64,000 bases of DNA from positions 1 through 64,000 of the forward strand of contig WRKM01000015.1 of assembly GCA_009778065.1 (NCBI GenBank), written 5' to 3'. Below the pieces are notes generated by a model. The model was not told where the DNA came from. It ran no database searches and saw only the letters and a list, made by a program, of their open reading frames with translations. This stretch comes from Oscillospiraceae bacterium. Its GTDB lineage: Bacteria; Bacillota; Clostridia; Oscillospirales; Ruminococcaceae. The position numbers and the translations under genes are program-made. Shown here piece by piece: positions 1 to 8,674 of the stretch (its first letter is position 1; each line of letters starts with the position of its first letter).

Positions 1-210
1 ACCGTTTTACCGTTTAAGCCGCGGTAAGCACAGAGTTGCACTCCTGCATTGCTCTTCTTATGCCGCATTTAAAGTATTGGTTATTTTTGGAAGATTATTA
101 CATTTACACTAAGTTTTTTTCAGAACCTTTTGTAATTTTACCTATAGTATTCTTCATCACGTTCATCACGCCGCAGGTCATTCACCGACATATCAGACAA
201 CACCCCTGAA

Positions 211-1644
211 TCAGCTATACAAACCGTGAGTCGGTTGATTGAGTTTTTTGAGTAACACTCGCTTCAGCTCATCATAATCGACTTTTGCGCCGTGCCTCTT
301 ATCCATGGGAAGTTTCTTAATGCAGATAACTTTCGATATCTGCTGAGATTCTAATGCACTTAAAACATCTTTTGGGTTTATATTACTTTTTTCGATTACA
401 ACGATTCGTTCATTATTTTGAGATATAACAGCGCCCCGAATCCCAAAGAGCGAATCTAAAATACACTCCGCGCAAAACGGTTCAAGTGTACCGTGTTCAT
501 CGTGAATTGCCTGACTTACACGCCCCAAAAGCCATAACCGCCCCTGCTCATCAATATGACCGGAATCGCCTGTTTTGTGCCAAATAACGCCGTTTTCATC
601 ATGGATTTTGTTCTCACTGTCGCCGATGCCGTTAAGATAACCTTTTAAGACTGTGTCGCCGCTGACCAAGATTTCATTATGAGTGCCGATTCTGCACTTT
701 ATTTGAGGCACTATATGACCGACAAGTAAACCCTTTCCGCTTGCAATTTTCTGTTTGTCTGTTTCACTGACATCTTTCCAGCGGATTCCCGAAATAGGCT
801 CTGCTTCGGTAGAGCCGTAAACTATGTGTAGGTCTACATCTTTTCGTATTTTACGGAGCATACCGGGATAAACAGGACCGCCGCCGAGATAGGCATTTTT
901 AAGACTCGGTAGTTCGCTGTGTTTGAGTAGATTTTCCATTAACGCAGGTGAGCAGATTGCACGAGTTATTCCTACGCTGTCTGCTTTTGCGGCAAGTTTT
1001 TTCGTGCCTATTTTAGATTTATAGCTTTTATAAGGTAAAAGCGTAGTCATATTAGCCGCCATGTTAGCGAGGGTGAAAACAGGTAAAGTTCCTAAATCAA
1101 TATGGTTCTCGTTAAAATCAATATGTTCGCAAAGTACATAATATTGATTGATTAGAAAGGCATGGGTTCTGACTGCAATCTTAGGCACTCCCGTCGTCCC
1201 GCTTGTAAAAGTTAGAATCGCAGGGTGTTCCGGTTTAACTTTTTCTATTATCGGTGTTTTAGTATTTTGACTGCTTTTCGATATATTTAGTGTTTTAATT
1301 TTACGCATCTCAGAGTAAGTATTCCGAATAAATCCCGTGATTTTATCGCAGACTATTACATCGGGTCGAAGCCGTTCAATACTGTCGCTCACGAATTTTG
1401 AACCGCGTGAATAGTCAATAAAAATCGCGGATGCGCCAACGCTCCACGCGCCAATCATAGCCGCATATAACTCAATTGAAAGCGGCACAAAAACGAGAAC
1501 ATTACTACCCGATTTAATGCCCTCGTGTCGTAACCTATTGCCAAACCGCAAGCCGCGATTTAGCAGCTCGGTATATGTGACAATTTTATCTCCTTGAATT
1601 AATGCGACTTTATCACTCGGTTTCAGCAGTTCAAGAATATTCAT
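211..1644 (-). CDS. AMP-dependent acyl/aryl-CoA ligase-like enzyme (OleC-like ANL family)
   Basis: This is an ANL-superfamily adenylating enzyme that activates a carboxylate with ATP. The P-loop FTSGTTGVPK is at residues 146-155, YGSTEAEP at 276-283, the hinge motif KTGDSG at 357-362, and the C-terminal RHGAKVDY at 450-457 carries the expected catalytic lysine (K454). That RH-x-AK-V form resembles the OleC/long-chain ligase branch more than classical acetyl-CoA synthetases. At 477 aa it is slightly short for the family. It is the last gene of a six-gene operon and overlaps the GNAT gene by 14 bp. It is read as activating an acyl or lipid carboxylate for the operon's product; the substrate cannot be told from sequence. 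Confidence 0.85.
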   Translation of the reverse strand: MNILELLKPSDKVALIQGDKIVTYTELLNRGLRFGNRLRHEGIKSGSNVLVFVPLSIELYAAMIGAWSVGASAIFIDYSRGSKFVSDSIERLRPDVIVCDKITGFIRNTYSEMRKIKTLNISKSSQNTKTPIIEKVKPEHPAILTFTSGTTGVPKIAVRTHAFLINQYYVLCEHIDFNENHIDLGTLPVFTLANMAANMTTLLPYKSYKSKIGTKKLAAKADSVGITRAICSPALMENLLKHSELPSLKNAYLGGGPVYPGMLRKIRKDVDLHIVYGSTEAEPISGIRWKDVSETDKQKIASGKGLLVGHIVPQIKCRIGTHNEILVSGDTVLKGYLNGIGDSENKIHDENGVIWHKTGDSGHIDEQGRLWLLGRVSQAIHDEHGTLEPFCAECILDSLFGIRGAVISQNNERIVVIEKSNINPKDVLSALESQQISKVICIKKLPMDKRHGAKVDYDELKRVLLKKLNQPTHGLYS

Positions 1645-2389
1645 ACAGCGTATACTCCCTTATTTTAACCGCACCATATCGCGCAACCATATCTTCTGAC
1701 ACATTACCCTCGGATATTAACGCTCCTATTGCAGTTTTGAAGCCTTTGTTTTGTGCATTTACTATGACTTTATTCATCAGTGTTTTTCCTATTCCGAATT
1801 TACGGTATTCGGGTAAAACCGCGATAGTTTTGAGTATAAACAAATCGCCGAATCCAAGCGAAAACATAAATCCGCAGGGCGTATTGTTCTTATAGGCAAT
1901 TATTACTAAATCGCCGTCAACCATAGGTAACACGGGGTTGTAAAGCTTACAAAAATCTTCATAGTTTATATGCTCATATAAAAAATTATTAACAAAGCCC
2001 GTAACCGATATATCGTAAATCGTCTTTAAATCGGAGGGTTCAAATGTTTTATAAATTATGTCATTATTACAGGGAATCTCTTCAATATCTCCAAGAGGGA
2101 AGGCGACAGAGCAATATTTTTCGAGAGGTTTAAACCCTATGTCTGTATAAACCTCATTATACCAAAGAGGATTATGAGGTTCAAGCGGAAATGCCGGACT
2201 TCCGTCAGTTCGGCTCATAAGCCGATACTGATGCCATGTGTCGCCATTTATCGGGGCTATAATTCGATTATGCCCCGCGTTTTTTAACTGCCTGACATAT
2301 TCAAGCAGTTGCTTTCTCCCCGATTCCTTGTCTTTCATTTCAAAGCAACCGATGTAACCCTTATCAGAATAAACCATTATACTCTCCAA
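1631..2389 (-). CDS. GNAT-family N-acetyltransferase
   Basis: A 252-aa protein whose C-terminal half is a GNAT fold. The acyl-CoA binding loop is at about residues 191-203 (VLPEYRKFGIGKTLM region), preceded by beta strands containing GFMFSLGFGDLF. The N-terminal 100 residues form a second, degenerate GNAT-like half (CFEMKDKE, then the GFKPLEKYCS strand), so the protein may be a tandem-GNAT with one active site. It overlaps both neighbours (26 bp upstream, 14 bp downstream), which implies translational coupling. M5 at 2377 is an alternative start. A likely role is N-acylation of an amino group on the operon's lipid intermediate, an inference from the BtaA-like neighbour, which would generate such an amine. 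Confidence 0.75.
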   Translation of the reverse strand: MESIMVYSDKGYIGCFEMKDKESGRKQLLEYVRQLKNAGHNRIIAPINGDTWHQYRLMSRTDGSPAFPLEPHNPLWYNEVYTDIGFKPLEKYCSVAFPLGDIEEIPCNNDIIYKTFEPSDLKTIYDISVTGFVNNFLYEHINYEDFCKLYNPVLPMVDGDLVIIAYKNNTPCGFMFSLGFGDLFILKTIAVLPEYRKFGIGKTLMNKVIVNAQNKGFKTAIGALISEGNVSEDMVARYGAVKIREYTLYEYS

Positions 2390-3710
2390 TCAATAATAAT
2401 ATTATAGTGAAAACCAACACCAAACCGCCGACCAAAATTTTATTTGCATTAAATGTCGCATCGCCTACTTTTTTATAGTCGTATTTTCTGTTTAAAGATA
2501 CGGCAAAGGGCATCGGAATTGCTGTAAATGCCAAATAAAGAACATATATATACCAACGGGAAAGCGGGACGACCGAAATCATCAAAGACGGTAACGCTAT
2601 GAATCCTATGGCTTTAACCAACCCCCATACAATTGAAGAAGCTGTACTGCGGTTTCTGAAATTAAGAAAACGACTGTAGGTATTTATGCCGAGTAGAATT
2701 GCAAACGACAGCGAATACGATATGTACAGCATATTCCTGTATTCGGGGAAAAACCCTGTCAACACAAGACAAATTATTCCGACTATGCTGTTACTTTCTA
2801 TGACCTTGTAGGTTTGAATCATACTTTTTTCTTCGGCGTTCATCATAGGGAAAATACCGAATGTCAAAAACAATAACAGCGGCGGTATAACCCATGAAAT
2901 GCCCCCAAGCATTAAAACTATATACCCCACAAGCAGACTGTAAGCCATTGAAAGTCTTGATATGTTTGTTATTTTTCGTACCATGTAAACGACAGCCAAA
3001 AAGAAAAGCATGATACTCAGATTGGCGAATATTAAGGAAAGTGTCTGCTCGACATTATAACATAAAACACTGTATGTTAAAAGAGGGAGCAATAAATTAT
3101 CATTACCATGCCTTGTGACCGCTTCAATCATTGCGGCAAGTATTCCGATTAAACCGCTGATTACCAATACTTCTGCGCGTCCTACCTCTGTCATGAGCTG
3201 AAGCGGTATTAAAGTGCAAGCAAACGCCACAATGAAAAACATTACACTGCCTTCGCCGCTTTTTTTAGCCTCTTCTTCGTGCTGTGCCATGTTATACCTG
3301 CCATAGCCAACGCCGATTAATGCCGCTACACTATCCGCAAAAGTTAAAACTGCGACAGGAATTAAATATTCATATGTTTCATTATGTAACAAGAATAACA
3401 TCACAATTGAAATAACAAAGTATACATCTCCGAGCGATTTACGCCCCACACTGAGTAGCGCGGTTCCCACACCATTTCGCAAAAACACGTTTCTACGCAT
3501 AAATAATAACAAAGATACAGCAATAATTCCCAAAAATACAACAGTCTGTTTATGTTGAAATATATAAGGGAAGCAAAGAGCGGTACATCCCATCACTATG
3601 TGGATGGTTTTTCGTGAACCTTCGGGTCCTAATCGTCGGGCGCATAGTTTAGCCACGACCATGACTGCCCCTAAAACAATTAAAACACTCACTGCCGCTA
3701 AAATATCCAT
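2364..3710 (-). CDS. Phytol/dolichol kinase-like CTP-dependent membrane kinase with extra C-terminal membrane domain
   Basis: A 448-aa polytopic membrane protein. The N-terminal half has the signatures of the CTP-dependent polyprenol kinase group (phytol kinase, dolichol kinase, CdsA-related): RKTIHI at 33-38, SVGRKSLGD at 87-95 and LTFADSVAALIG at 122-133. Residues from about 225 on are a second block of roughly six transmembrane segments with NTYSRFLNFRNR near its centre, not normally part of single-domain phytol kinases. It is encoded 4 bp after the BtaA-like gene. The expected reaction is phosphorylation of a prenyl alcohol or related lipid alcohol in the membrane. Whether the second half is a second kinase (as in the plant VTE5/VTE6 pair) is speculation. 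Confidence 0.7.
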   Translation of the reverse strand: MDILAAVSVLIVLGAVMVVAKLCARRLGPEGSRKTIHIVMGCTALCFPYIFQHKQTVVFLGIIAVSLLLFMRRNVFLRNGVGTALLSVGRKSLGDVYFVISIVMLFLLHNETYEYLIPVAVLTFADSVAALIGVGYGRYNMAQHEEEAKKSGEGSVMFFIVAFACTLIPLQLMTEVGRAEVLVISGLIGILAAMIEAVTRHGNDNLLLPLLTYSVLCYNVEQTLSLIFANLSIMLFFLAVVYMVRKITNISRLSMAYSLLVGYIVLMLGGISWVIPPLLLFLTFGIFPMMNAEEKSMIQTYKVIESNSIVGIICLVLTGFFPEYRNMLYISYSLSFAILLGINTYSRFLNFRNRSTASSIVWGLVKAIGFIALPSLMISVVPLSRWYIYVLYLAFTAIPMPFAVSLNRKYDYKKVGDATFNANKILVGGLVLVFTIILLLIGEYNGLF

Positions 3711-3714
3711 ATCG

Positions 3715-4815
3715 TTATTTCACCTCATCAAGTTCAAACGCCGAGTAGAAAAAAGCTTTATCTTTCAGAAGCAACTCTCTGTTTTTGTCGTCATCGGTAG
3801 TGATACGCGGATTATTTGATTTACGTAAAGCGAGCATATTCCAATAAGCAAACCGTGTTCCTTTTTCTGATTTTGACAGCATATGAGTAAATAATTGTTC
3901 CATACTTTCCTGTGACATATACTCGAAAATATCACTTAGATTATAGCAATTAACAATGCCGTTATAGTTTTCCAAAAAACCCTCAATTGATTGTTTCTTG
4001 AATTCGATTTTTTCAAGATTGTTTCTGATTTTTTCGTAATTTTCCTCGCGCAGGGAATAAGGAAATACCGTGGTGTATTCGCCATTTAGAATATAAATCA
4101 TATACGGATTTTGGGCGGGTTCAAGCACAGAAAGAGCGTGTTTTGAACGGGAAAGAATCTTGTCGGCTACGCTACCCTCAACATATTTGAAGAACTCCTT
4201 GTCCCGCCCGAGTCTACCCATAACAAAGCGCGAAAAAAACACCCGAAACATCATTTTCCAACGGAAATTGTCCCACACTTTATCATAGAAAATTTTACGT
4301 TCTTCATAGCTTTTAGGTTCGAGCAGATTTGCAACCCTTTTTCTTGTATGAACGAGCGGTAACGCTTTTTTGCGGAATAATCCGAAGTATTTTTCAAACT
4401 TTCCCTGTGCCATAAAGCCTTTTTTAATAAGTTCTATGTTGTGGCTTTGTTCCCAGTATTCCCGAATTTCAGGTGACAAATTAAGCTTGTTGAAAACCGA
4501 TATTCTGTCTGCTGCTCCGCTTATTACGCCACCGAATAACAGATGTTCTTTATGTGAAAGTTCGCGATACATTGCCTTTCGTAGTTCACAGCAAGCAATT
4601 TGCGCGAAGCTTAAATCAACCGCATATACTTTTTTCGGATTTTGCGCGAGCAAAGCAAAAGCATTATCTCCTGCTGATGCTATTGAGAGAACAACGTCAT
4701 GCGGTTTAACATCAAGTGCTTCGATTAATAAATCGGCGTCTTCCCACACCTGAGAATAGCGGATTAAATCGAATTTAGCACGATTTTCAATTTCGCTTTT
4801 AATTTCACTTCTCAA
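3715..4815 (-). CDS. BtaA-like (DUF3419) SAM-dependent 3-amino-3-carboxypropyltransferase
   Basis: The 366-aa protein matches the DUF3419/BtaA group. The N-terminal signature RYSQVWEDADLL is at residues 19-30, the SAM-binding loop SIASAGDN at 44-51, the acidic ribose-binding position YAVDLS at 64-69, and the late motif LSDIFEYMSQE is near 293-303. BtaA moves the aminocarboxypropyl group of S-adenosylmethionine onto diacylglycerol to make diacylglyceryl-homoserine in betaine-lipid synthesis. No BtaB methyltransferase is present in this operon, so the product may remain a primary amine or be N-acylated by the nearby GNAT. It overlaps the upstream dikinase gene by 11 bp. The family assignment is confident; the acceptor lipid is unknown. 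Confidence 0.8.
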   Translation of the reverse strand: MRSEIKSEIENRAKFDLIRYSQVWEDADLLIEALDVKPHDVVLSIASAGDNAFALLAQNPKKVYAVDLSFAQIACCELRKAMYRELSHKEHLLFGGVISGAADRISVFNKLNLSPEIREYWEQSHNIELIKKGFMAQGKFEKYFGLFRKKALPLVHTRKRVANLLEPKSYEERKIFYDKVWDNFRWKMMFRVFFSRFVMGRLGRDKEFFKYVEGSVADKILSRSKHALSVLEPAQNPYMIYILNGEYTTVFPYSLREENYEKIRNNLEKIEFKKQSIEGFLENYNGIVNCYNLSDIFEYMSQESMEQLFTHMLSKSEKGTRFAYWNMLALRKSNNPRITTDDDKNRELLLKDKAFFYSAFELDEVK

Positions 4816-7111
4816 GTATAATCACCGTCCCTTTTTCACCATCCAATTCAAGTAAATCCCCTGTTTTTACATTAGCGAACAAGCCCTTAACCGAAACAAC
4901 GGCGGGGATTCCCATCTCGCGTACAACGATGGCGGCATGGGATAAAAGACTGCCGTATTCGACTAAAACGCCGCTTGCAACAGGGAACAGCATAATCCAA
5001 CCCGGGTCTGTACGCTGTGCGACTAAGATTTCACCGGGCAGAATCGTTGCGCCTTTAGGTTCGGAAATGACCCTTGCCCGACCTCGTACTATTCCGGGAC
5101 AACACCCCAATCCTTTTAGGTTGTCTCCTGTAACAACTGCTTCCGCCGTCTTGACGTGCCGTTTTGACAAATGCACACAGTCGTAGGTGTCAAATCTGTC
5201 GGGGGCATCTCCGCAGTAGTTTGAAAACTCTGCCTTTCTGACACTAATTAAGCCTTTTAAATCGGTAGTAGTTGAAGTCCCTTCGATAAAGCCGAATATT
5301 TCTTCAAGTTCTAAGTAGAATATATCATTTTGTTCTTCAATAACGCCGAAACTTGCGAATCTCATGCCGATTTCTTTCGCTAATTTGCGTACCTGCCCGA
5401 ACAATCTTGTGCGTTCAAAACGTAGGTTTTCTCTGTTCCTGATTGTTTTGCGGGTATTTTTCAACAGATAGCGGAACAACAGCCCCTTCGGAATAACAAC
5501 TGTCGTTTTCTTATGTTTAACAACATCGCCTTTACTTAACTTAATCGCAAAGCTGTCAACGGCGTTGTATAAAGTATCAGGATTGTCGTTTAATGTCTCA
5601 CTTTCAAGTTTTAACTCATCAATACACCTGTCGCCGAATTTATCTAAGTATTCTGCGATTTTTTCGGAAATATTTTCACCGCGGTTTTTCATTTCCGCCA
5701 TTTCGCGAACACGCTTTGCAGGCTCCGCGCTTATAATGTCGCCTGTGTCTGAGAGCAGGGCATTGAATTTATTCTCATCCTCACTACCGAACTTCTTACG
5801 CAGCATACCGTAGAATATCATTGAATAAAAATCATTAATTACGGGAGCATCCCAGTGTTTTAAAAGCTTACTTTCAATACTTCGATAATAACAAGCGAGT
5901 TCACCTAAAGTCATTTCGGACAAGTCTGTTTTAGTAATAGTTTCATCCAATAGATTAAAGAATCGCTTCACATTAGTGTCGTTTTTTCTGTAATGCCATA
6001 ATAACTTGACCGCAGTACCGATAAGCGTTCCGCTTGAAGGAGCGGGTAAAAGTTTACGGACTTCATCGGGTAAACCATCTTTGACGCCCATCATTTGTTC
6101 CATAAATTTAGCGTTAGACTTATACCCGGGTAAGATTGCAACTAACTTATACCAGGACAGCATATTATAATAAACCTGCCCGTCATGCAATCCGAGCATA
6201 TGCGAAAAGATGTAGTCATTCTCGCTTATTTTAGCCTCGCTTACGTTTAACGCCCTTGCCATTTCACGGTAAACATGTTCATAAGCAAGCCGAATCAGAC
6301 TGAAAGTCAGCGGCGTAGTCACCCCGTTGTAACTTTCGGCAATGTTAGAATTATCCCATATGTTTATAAAGCTGTTAATATCCGTAAACTTTCGTAAAGA
6401 CGTTATCGGTCGTGATTGAAGCAAATACAACACGCCGTTTTCATACGCCCATTCAATGTCCTGCACCCGCTTAAAAAATCGGCTTGTTTTCTTGCATAAC
6501 AGGGCGATTTCCCTGCATTGTTCGTCCGTGAGAACCCCAAGACCCTCTACAGTATTGCCGCAAACAGTATATGTATCTGCATCGACAGAGCCGTCTACTA
6601 ATTTATCACCTAATCCGCTGACCGCGCTTATGATACATTCTTTTGTATTACCTGTTACGGGGTTTGCTCCGAAAGCCACTCCCGCACAGTCCGCATTAAC
6701 CATTCGCTGAACTAATACGGCAGGTGCAGAAATACCGTCAATTCCGCGTTCTTGTTTATATAATTTAACACGCTCGGAATTAACCGATTCTTGTACTTTT
6801 AAGATATTTTCATAGACTTTTTCTTTCGTAATGTTCAAATAACTTTCAAATAATCCCGCAAAAGAATTGTCCGCGCCGTCCTCGTCTGTCGCCGAAGAAC
6901 GCACAGCAAACAACGTGTCATCGGAGAAACCGGAAAGAGCAGTTTCAACCTCAGACACGCATGTACCGTCAGTCCCTATTGCGAACCAATCGGGGATATT
7001 CTCTGTTATATCCGACAGCTTCGCCAGCGCCCCCGCTTTACCGCCTATTTTACTTATGTCGTAGTTGTGCTTAGTATAAATCATAGCTAATAAGTACCTA
7101 TCCAATCTCAC
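4805..7111 (-). CDS. RPH-like ATP-dependent dikinase (PEP-synthase/PPDK N-terminal and phosphohistidine domains)
   Basis: A 768-aa protein with a PPDK/PEP-synthase type ATP-grasp domain (GGKAG at 23-27, AVRSSATDED at 69-78, QDIEWAYENG and LLQSRPI near 230) and a C-terminal swivelling phosphohistidine domain (GSLLSHAAIV with the phosphorylatable H725). The C-terminal PEP-binding barrel of PEP synthase is absent, so the layout is that of rifampicin phosphotransferase: ATP to AMP plus Pi, with transfer of the beta-phosphate to a substrate held by the roughly 400-residue middle region. The start is uncertain: a GTG at 7111 overlaps the prenyltransferase stop by 4 bp, while an ATG at 7084 has AGG upstream. 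In this operon it probably phosphorylates a lipid intermediate rather than an antibiotic (inference). Confidence 0.8.
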   Translation of the reverse strand: MRLDRYLLAMIYTKHNYDISKIGGKAGALAKLSDITENIPDWFAIGTDGTCVSEVETALSGFSDDTLFAVRSSATDEDGADNSFAGLFESYLNITKEKVYENILKVQESVNSERVKLYKQERGIDGISAPAVLVQRMVNADCAGVAFGANPVTGNTKECIISAVSGLGDKLVDGSVDADTYTVCGNTVEGLGVLTDEQCREIALLCKKTSRFFKRVQDIEWAYENGVLYLLQSRPITSLRKFTDINSFINIWDNSNIAESYNGVTTPLTFSLIRLAYEHVYREMARALNVSEAKISENDYIFSHMLGLHDGQVYYNMLSWYKLVAILPGYKSNAKFMEQMMGVKDGLPDEVRKLLPAPSSGTLIGTAVKLLWHYRKNDTNVKRFFNLLDETITKTDLSEMTLGELACYYRSIESKLLKHWDAPVINDFYSMIFYGMLRKKFGSEDENKFNALLSDTGDIISAEPAKRVREMAEMKNRGENISEKIAEYLDKFGDRCIDELKLESETLNDNPDTLYNAVDSFAIKLSKGDVVKHKKTTVVIPKGLLFRYLLKNTRKTIRNRENLRFERTRLFGQVRKLAKEIGMRFASFGVIEEQNDIFYLELEEIFGFIEGTSTTTDLKGLISVRKAEFSNYCGDAPDRFDTYDCVHLSKRHVKTAEAVVTGDNLKGLGCCPGIVRGRARVISEPKGATILPGEILVAQRTDPGWIMLFPVASGVLVEYGSLLSHAAIVVREMGIPAVVSVKGLFANVKTGDLLELDGEKGTVIILEK

Positions 7112-8013
7112 TTAAAAAAAGGCAAAACGCCGAGCATCGTGTGCATAAGAATCATCCATATACCCGGCAGGATTTTAAATGCTTTTGCGTTTTTCGGGGT
7201 GGGTTTTTTAGCGAATTTTACAGCAGAAGAGAGTGCAATAATATAATGCAATAAAAGTACAACCATTATTTCAAAACCGACATTTACTTGAAACCCCGCA
7301 ACAACCGTACTTGTACCTGAAATAGTCATGCAAATCATCCAAACGACCATTGCTTTTTTAGCACCCCAAATATGTGTGTAGGTGTCAACGCCGTATTCTT
7401 CATTTTCGGGAGCGCGGAGCTTACGCCCGACTTCTACCACCGTTCCGTCACAAAAACTTGAAATCATATACAGTACAATCCCAAACGAGAATACGCCGCC
7501 GCTCGGTAACCATTCCACGGCAGTCGCGTAAAGGTCGATGAACGGCATAATAAGCATATGACTGATTAAATAAATCGTCGGGTGAGCTTTCAACCACTTA
7601 GGAATACCGAATTCCAACGACATAAAAGCCAGCCAAACAAAACCGAGTAACAAAAGCCATAACAACCGCAAATCAACCCAAATGCTTAACGCGACCATCA
7701 ACAATACTAACACCGCTCCGAAAATACGAAGCTCTTTCAGCGTGATTAGTCCGCGCTGAACAGGACGGTAAGGGCGAAACTGCATATCCTCTTCAAAATC
7801 CTTATGCTCGTCCGCAATACGCAACAGCATAAACCAAAACAACGTAACAACTATTGCCGTAATCATTTGCGGTATACTGATGTCAGAGAGGGCTGCATCG
7901 GCATTACGCAGGTGCAGTGAGTAACTGAGCGAGCTGAATCCGAAAGTCGCCATAAGCGGTATGTAACCGGCAAGGGGAAATCTCTCCTTTTGATAAACCC
8001 ACCATTTATTCAT
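7108..8013 (-). CDS. UbiA-family membrane prenyltransferase
   Basis: A 301-aa membrane protein with about eight hydrophobic segments and a UbiA-type metal/diphosphate motif RIADEHKDFEED at residues 65-76, followed by RPYRPVQRGLI at 80-90. A second acidic region, DGTVVEVGRKLR to EEYGVDTY, spans about 189-212. UbiA enzymes transfer a prenyl group from a prenyl diphosphate onto an acceptor within the membrane. This is the first gene of the operon. AAGGACAG precedes the ATG and a clear promoter lies 30-60 bp upstream. Together with the polyprenol-kinase-like protein downstream it suggests local recycling or production of a phosphorylated prenyl donor. Donor and acceptor are not determinable. Confidence 0.82.
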   Translation of the reverse strand: MNKWWVYQKERFPLAGYIPLMATFGFSSLSYSLHLRNADAALSDISIPQMITAIVVTLFWFMLLRIADEHKDFEEDMQFRPYRPVQRGLITLKELRIFGAVLVLLMVALSIWVDLRLLWLLLLGFVWLAFMSLEFGIPKWLKAHPTIYLISHMLIMPFIDLYATAVEWLPSGGVFSFGIVLYMISSFCDGTVVEVGRKLRAPENEEYGVDTYTHIWGAKKAMVVWMICMTISGTSTVVAGFQVNVGFEIMVVLLLHYIIALSSAVKFAKKPTPKNAKAFKILPGIWMILMHTMLGVLPFFK

Positions 8014-8043
8014 AAAACTGTCCTTCTTTTTTATTCTTTTACA

Positions 8044-8072
8044 ATTATATCACGTTTTTTTTCAAAATGCAA
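8044..8072 (-). promoter_or_regulatory. Sigma-A promoter of the lipid-like operon
   Basis: Read on the minus strand there is TTGCAT, a 17-bp spacer, then TATAAT, ending about 30 bp before the prenyltransferase start codon. It is the only good promoter seen for the six overlapping genes below it. Confidence 0.7.
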
Positions 8073-8089
8073 CGGTTTTATTTTTTTAT

Positions 8090-8301
8090 TCAATGTAAAG
8101 GCGTGTAGCCTGTTTTCTCAATAAGTTCTTGACCTTGTTCAGATAGAATCCAATCGATTAGCAGCTTGGTATTTCCCTTCGGCTGCCCGTTTGTGACAGC
8201 ATAAATACAAGTATCAAGACAGGCGAAATGCAAAGACCCAAAGCTATAAAAGGTAGTGTGAGCTTGGGTTTGGGTACTATTAGATTTGGTTGATTTTCCA
8301 T
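8090..8301 (-). pseudogene. Remnant of a phosphate-type ABC substrate-binding protein gene (internally deleted and frameshifted)
   Basis: A good ribosome site (AGGAG, 7 bp from the ATG at 8301) opens a frame beginning MENQPNLIVPKPKLTLPFIA and running into a hydrophobic segment, with a stop at 8158. In another frame, from about 8215 to the stop at 8090, the minus strand encodes the typical tail of PstS-like proteins: YAVTNGQPKG, then LLIDWILSEQGQELIEKTGY. Both ends of one gene therefore seem to survive, fused out of frame after loss of the roughly 250-residue middle. The 47-aa upstream frame could still be translated but is unlikely to act. Confidence 0.65.
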
Positions 8302-8348
8302 GATGAATCTCCTAACTATTTACTAAAACAAACGCAATGATAAAAGCA

Positions 8349-8387
8349 AAACCGCCGAAATGCGATAGAAAGGCGGTTTATTTTTTT
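8349..8387 (+). terminator. Hairpin terminator
   Basis: AAACCGCC (8349-8356) pairs with GGCGGTTT (8372-8379) across a 15-base loop and is followed by ATTTTTTTC on the plus strand. Read on the minus strand it also ends in GGCGGTTTTGCTTTT, so it can serve the small gene at 8468-8674. Confidence 0.6.
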
Positions 8388-8467
8388 CTAAAACAATCCA
8401 ACTGCTAATGCACTGCCCCTAAATCCTACCTCGGCGCAAAACATACCGTTTTTATGTCATGCTCAAT

Positions 8468-8674
8468 TTAATCAGCTAAACCAAGCTCATTAACAACATC
8501 ATTCATGGTTACATCTTTTAAAATATTGTGACGTTCTTTTGTGTAATCGCCGCTTCCTGTGTCAAACTGCATCATAAATTTTACCGCGCCGACTGCTCCC
8601 AAGCTTTCAACCAAAGCATTAAAACCTGCCGCTTGAATACCTTTAATATCATTTATGTGTATAGTGTTAATCAT
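8468..8674 (-). CDS. Small conserved protein of unknown function (68 aa)
   Basis: A 68-aa protein with a strong ribosome site (GGAGG, 9 bp before the ATG). The centre reads VGAVKFMMQFDTGSGDYTKER (residues 27-47), a pattern that looks conserved in small uncharacterised proteins, followed by an acidic alpha-helical tail (LKDVTMNDVVNELGLAD). There is no signal peptide or membrane segment. Its size and the toxin-antitoxin debris nearby make an antitoxin-type role possible, but nothing proves it. The start codon overlaps the end of a 53-codon open leader frame as ATGA, and a sigma-A promoter lies 150 bp upstream. Confidence 0.75.
   Translation of the reverse strand: MINTIHINDIKGIQAAGFNALVESLGAVGAVKFMMQFDTGSGDYTKERHNILKDVTMNDVVNELGLAD

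Noticed and set aside
1-210. Possible short coding frames after the AMP ligase on the minus strand
   Set aside because: Only fragments under 25 codons without ribosome sites are open; no family pattern is visible.
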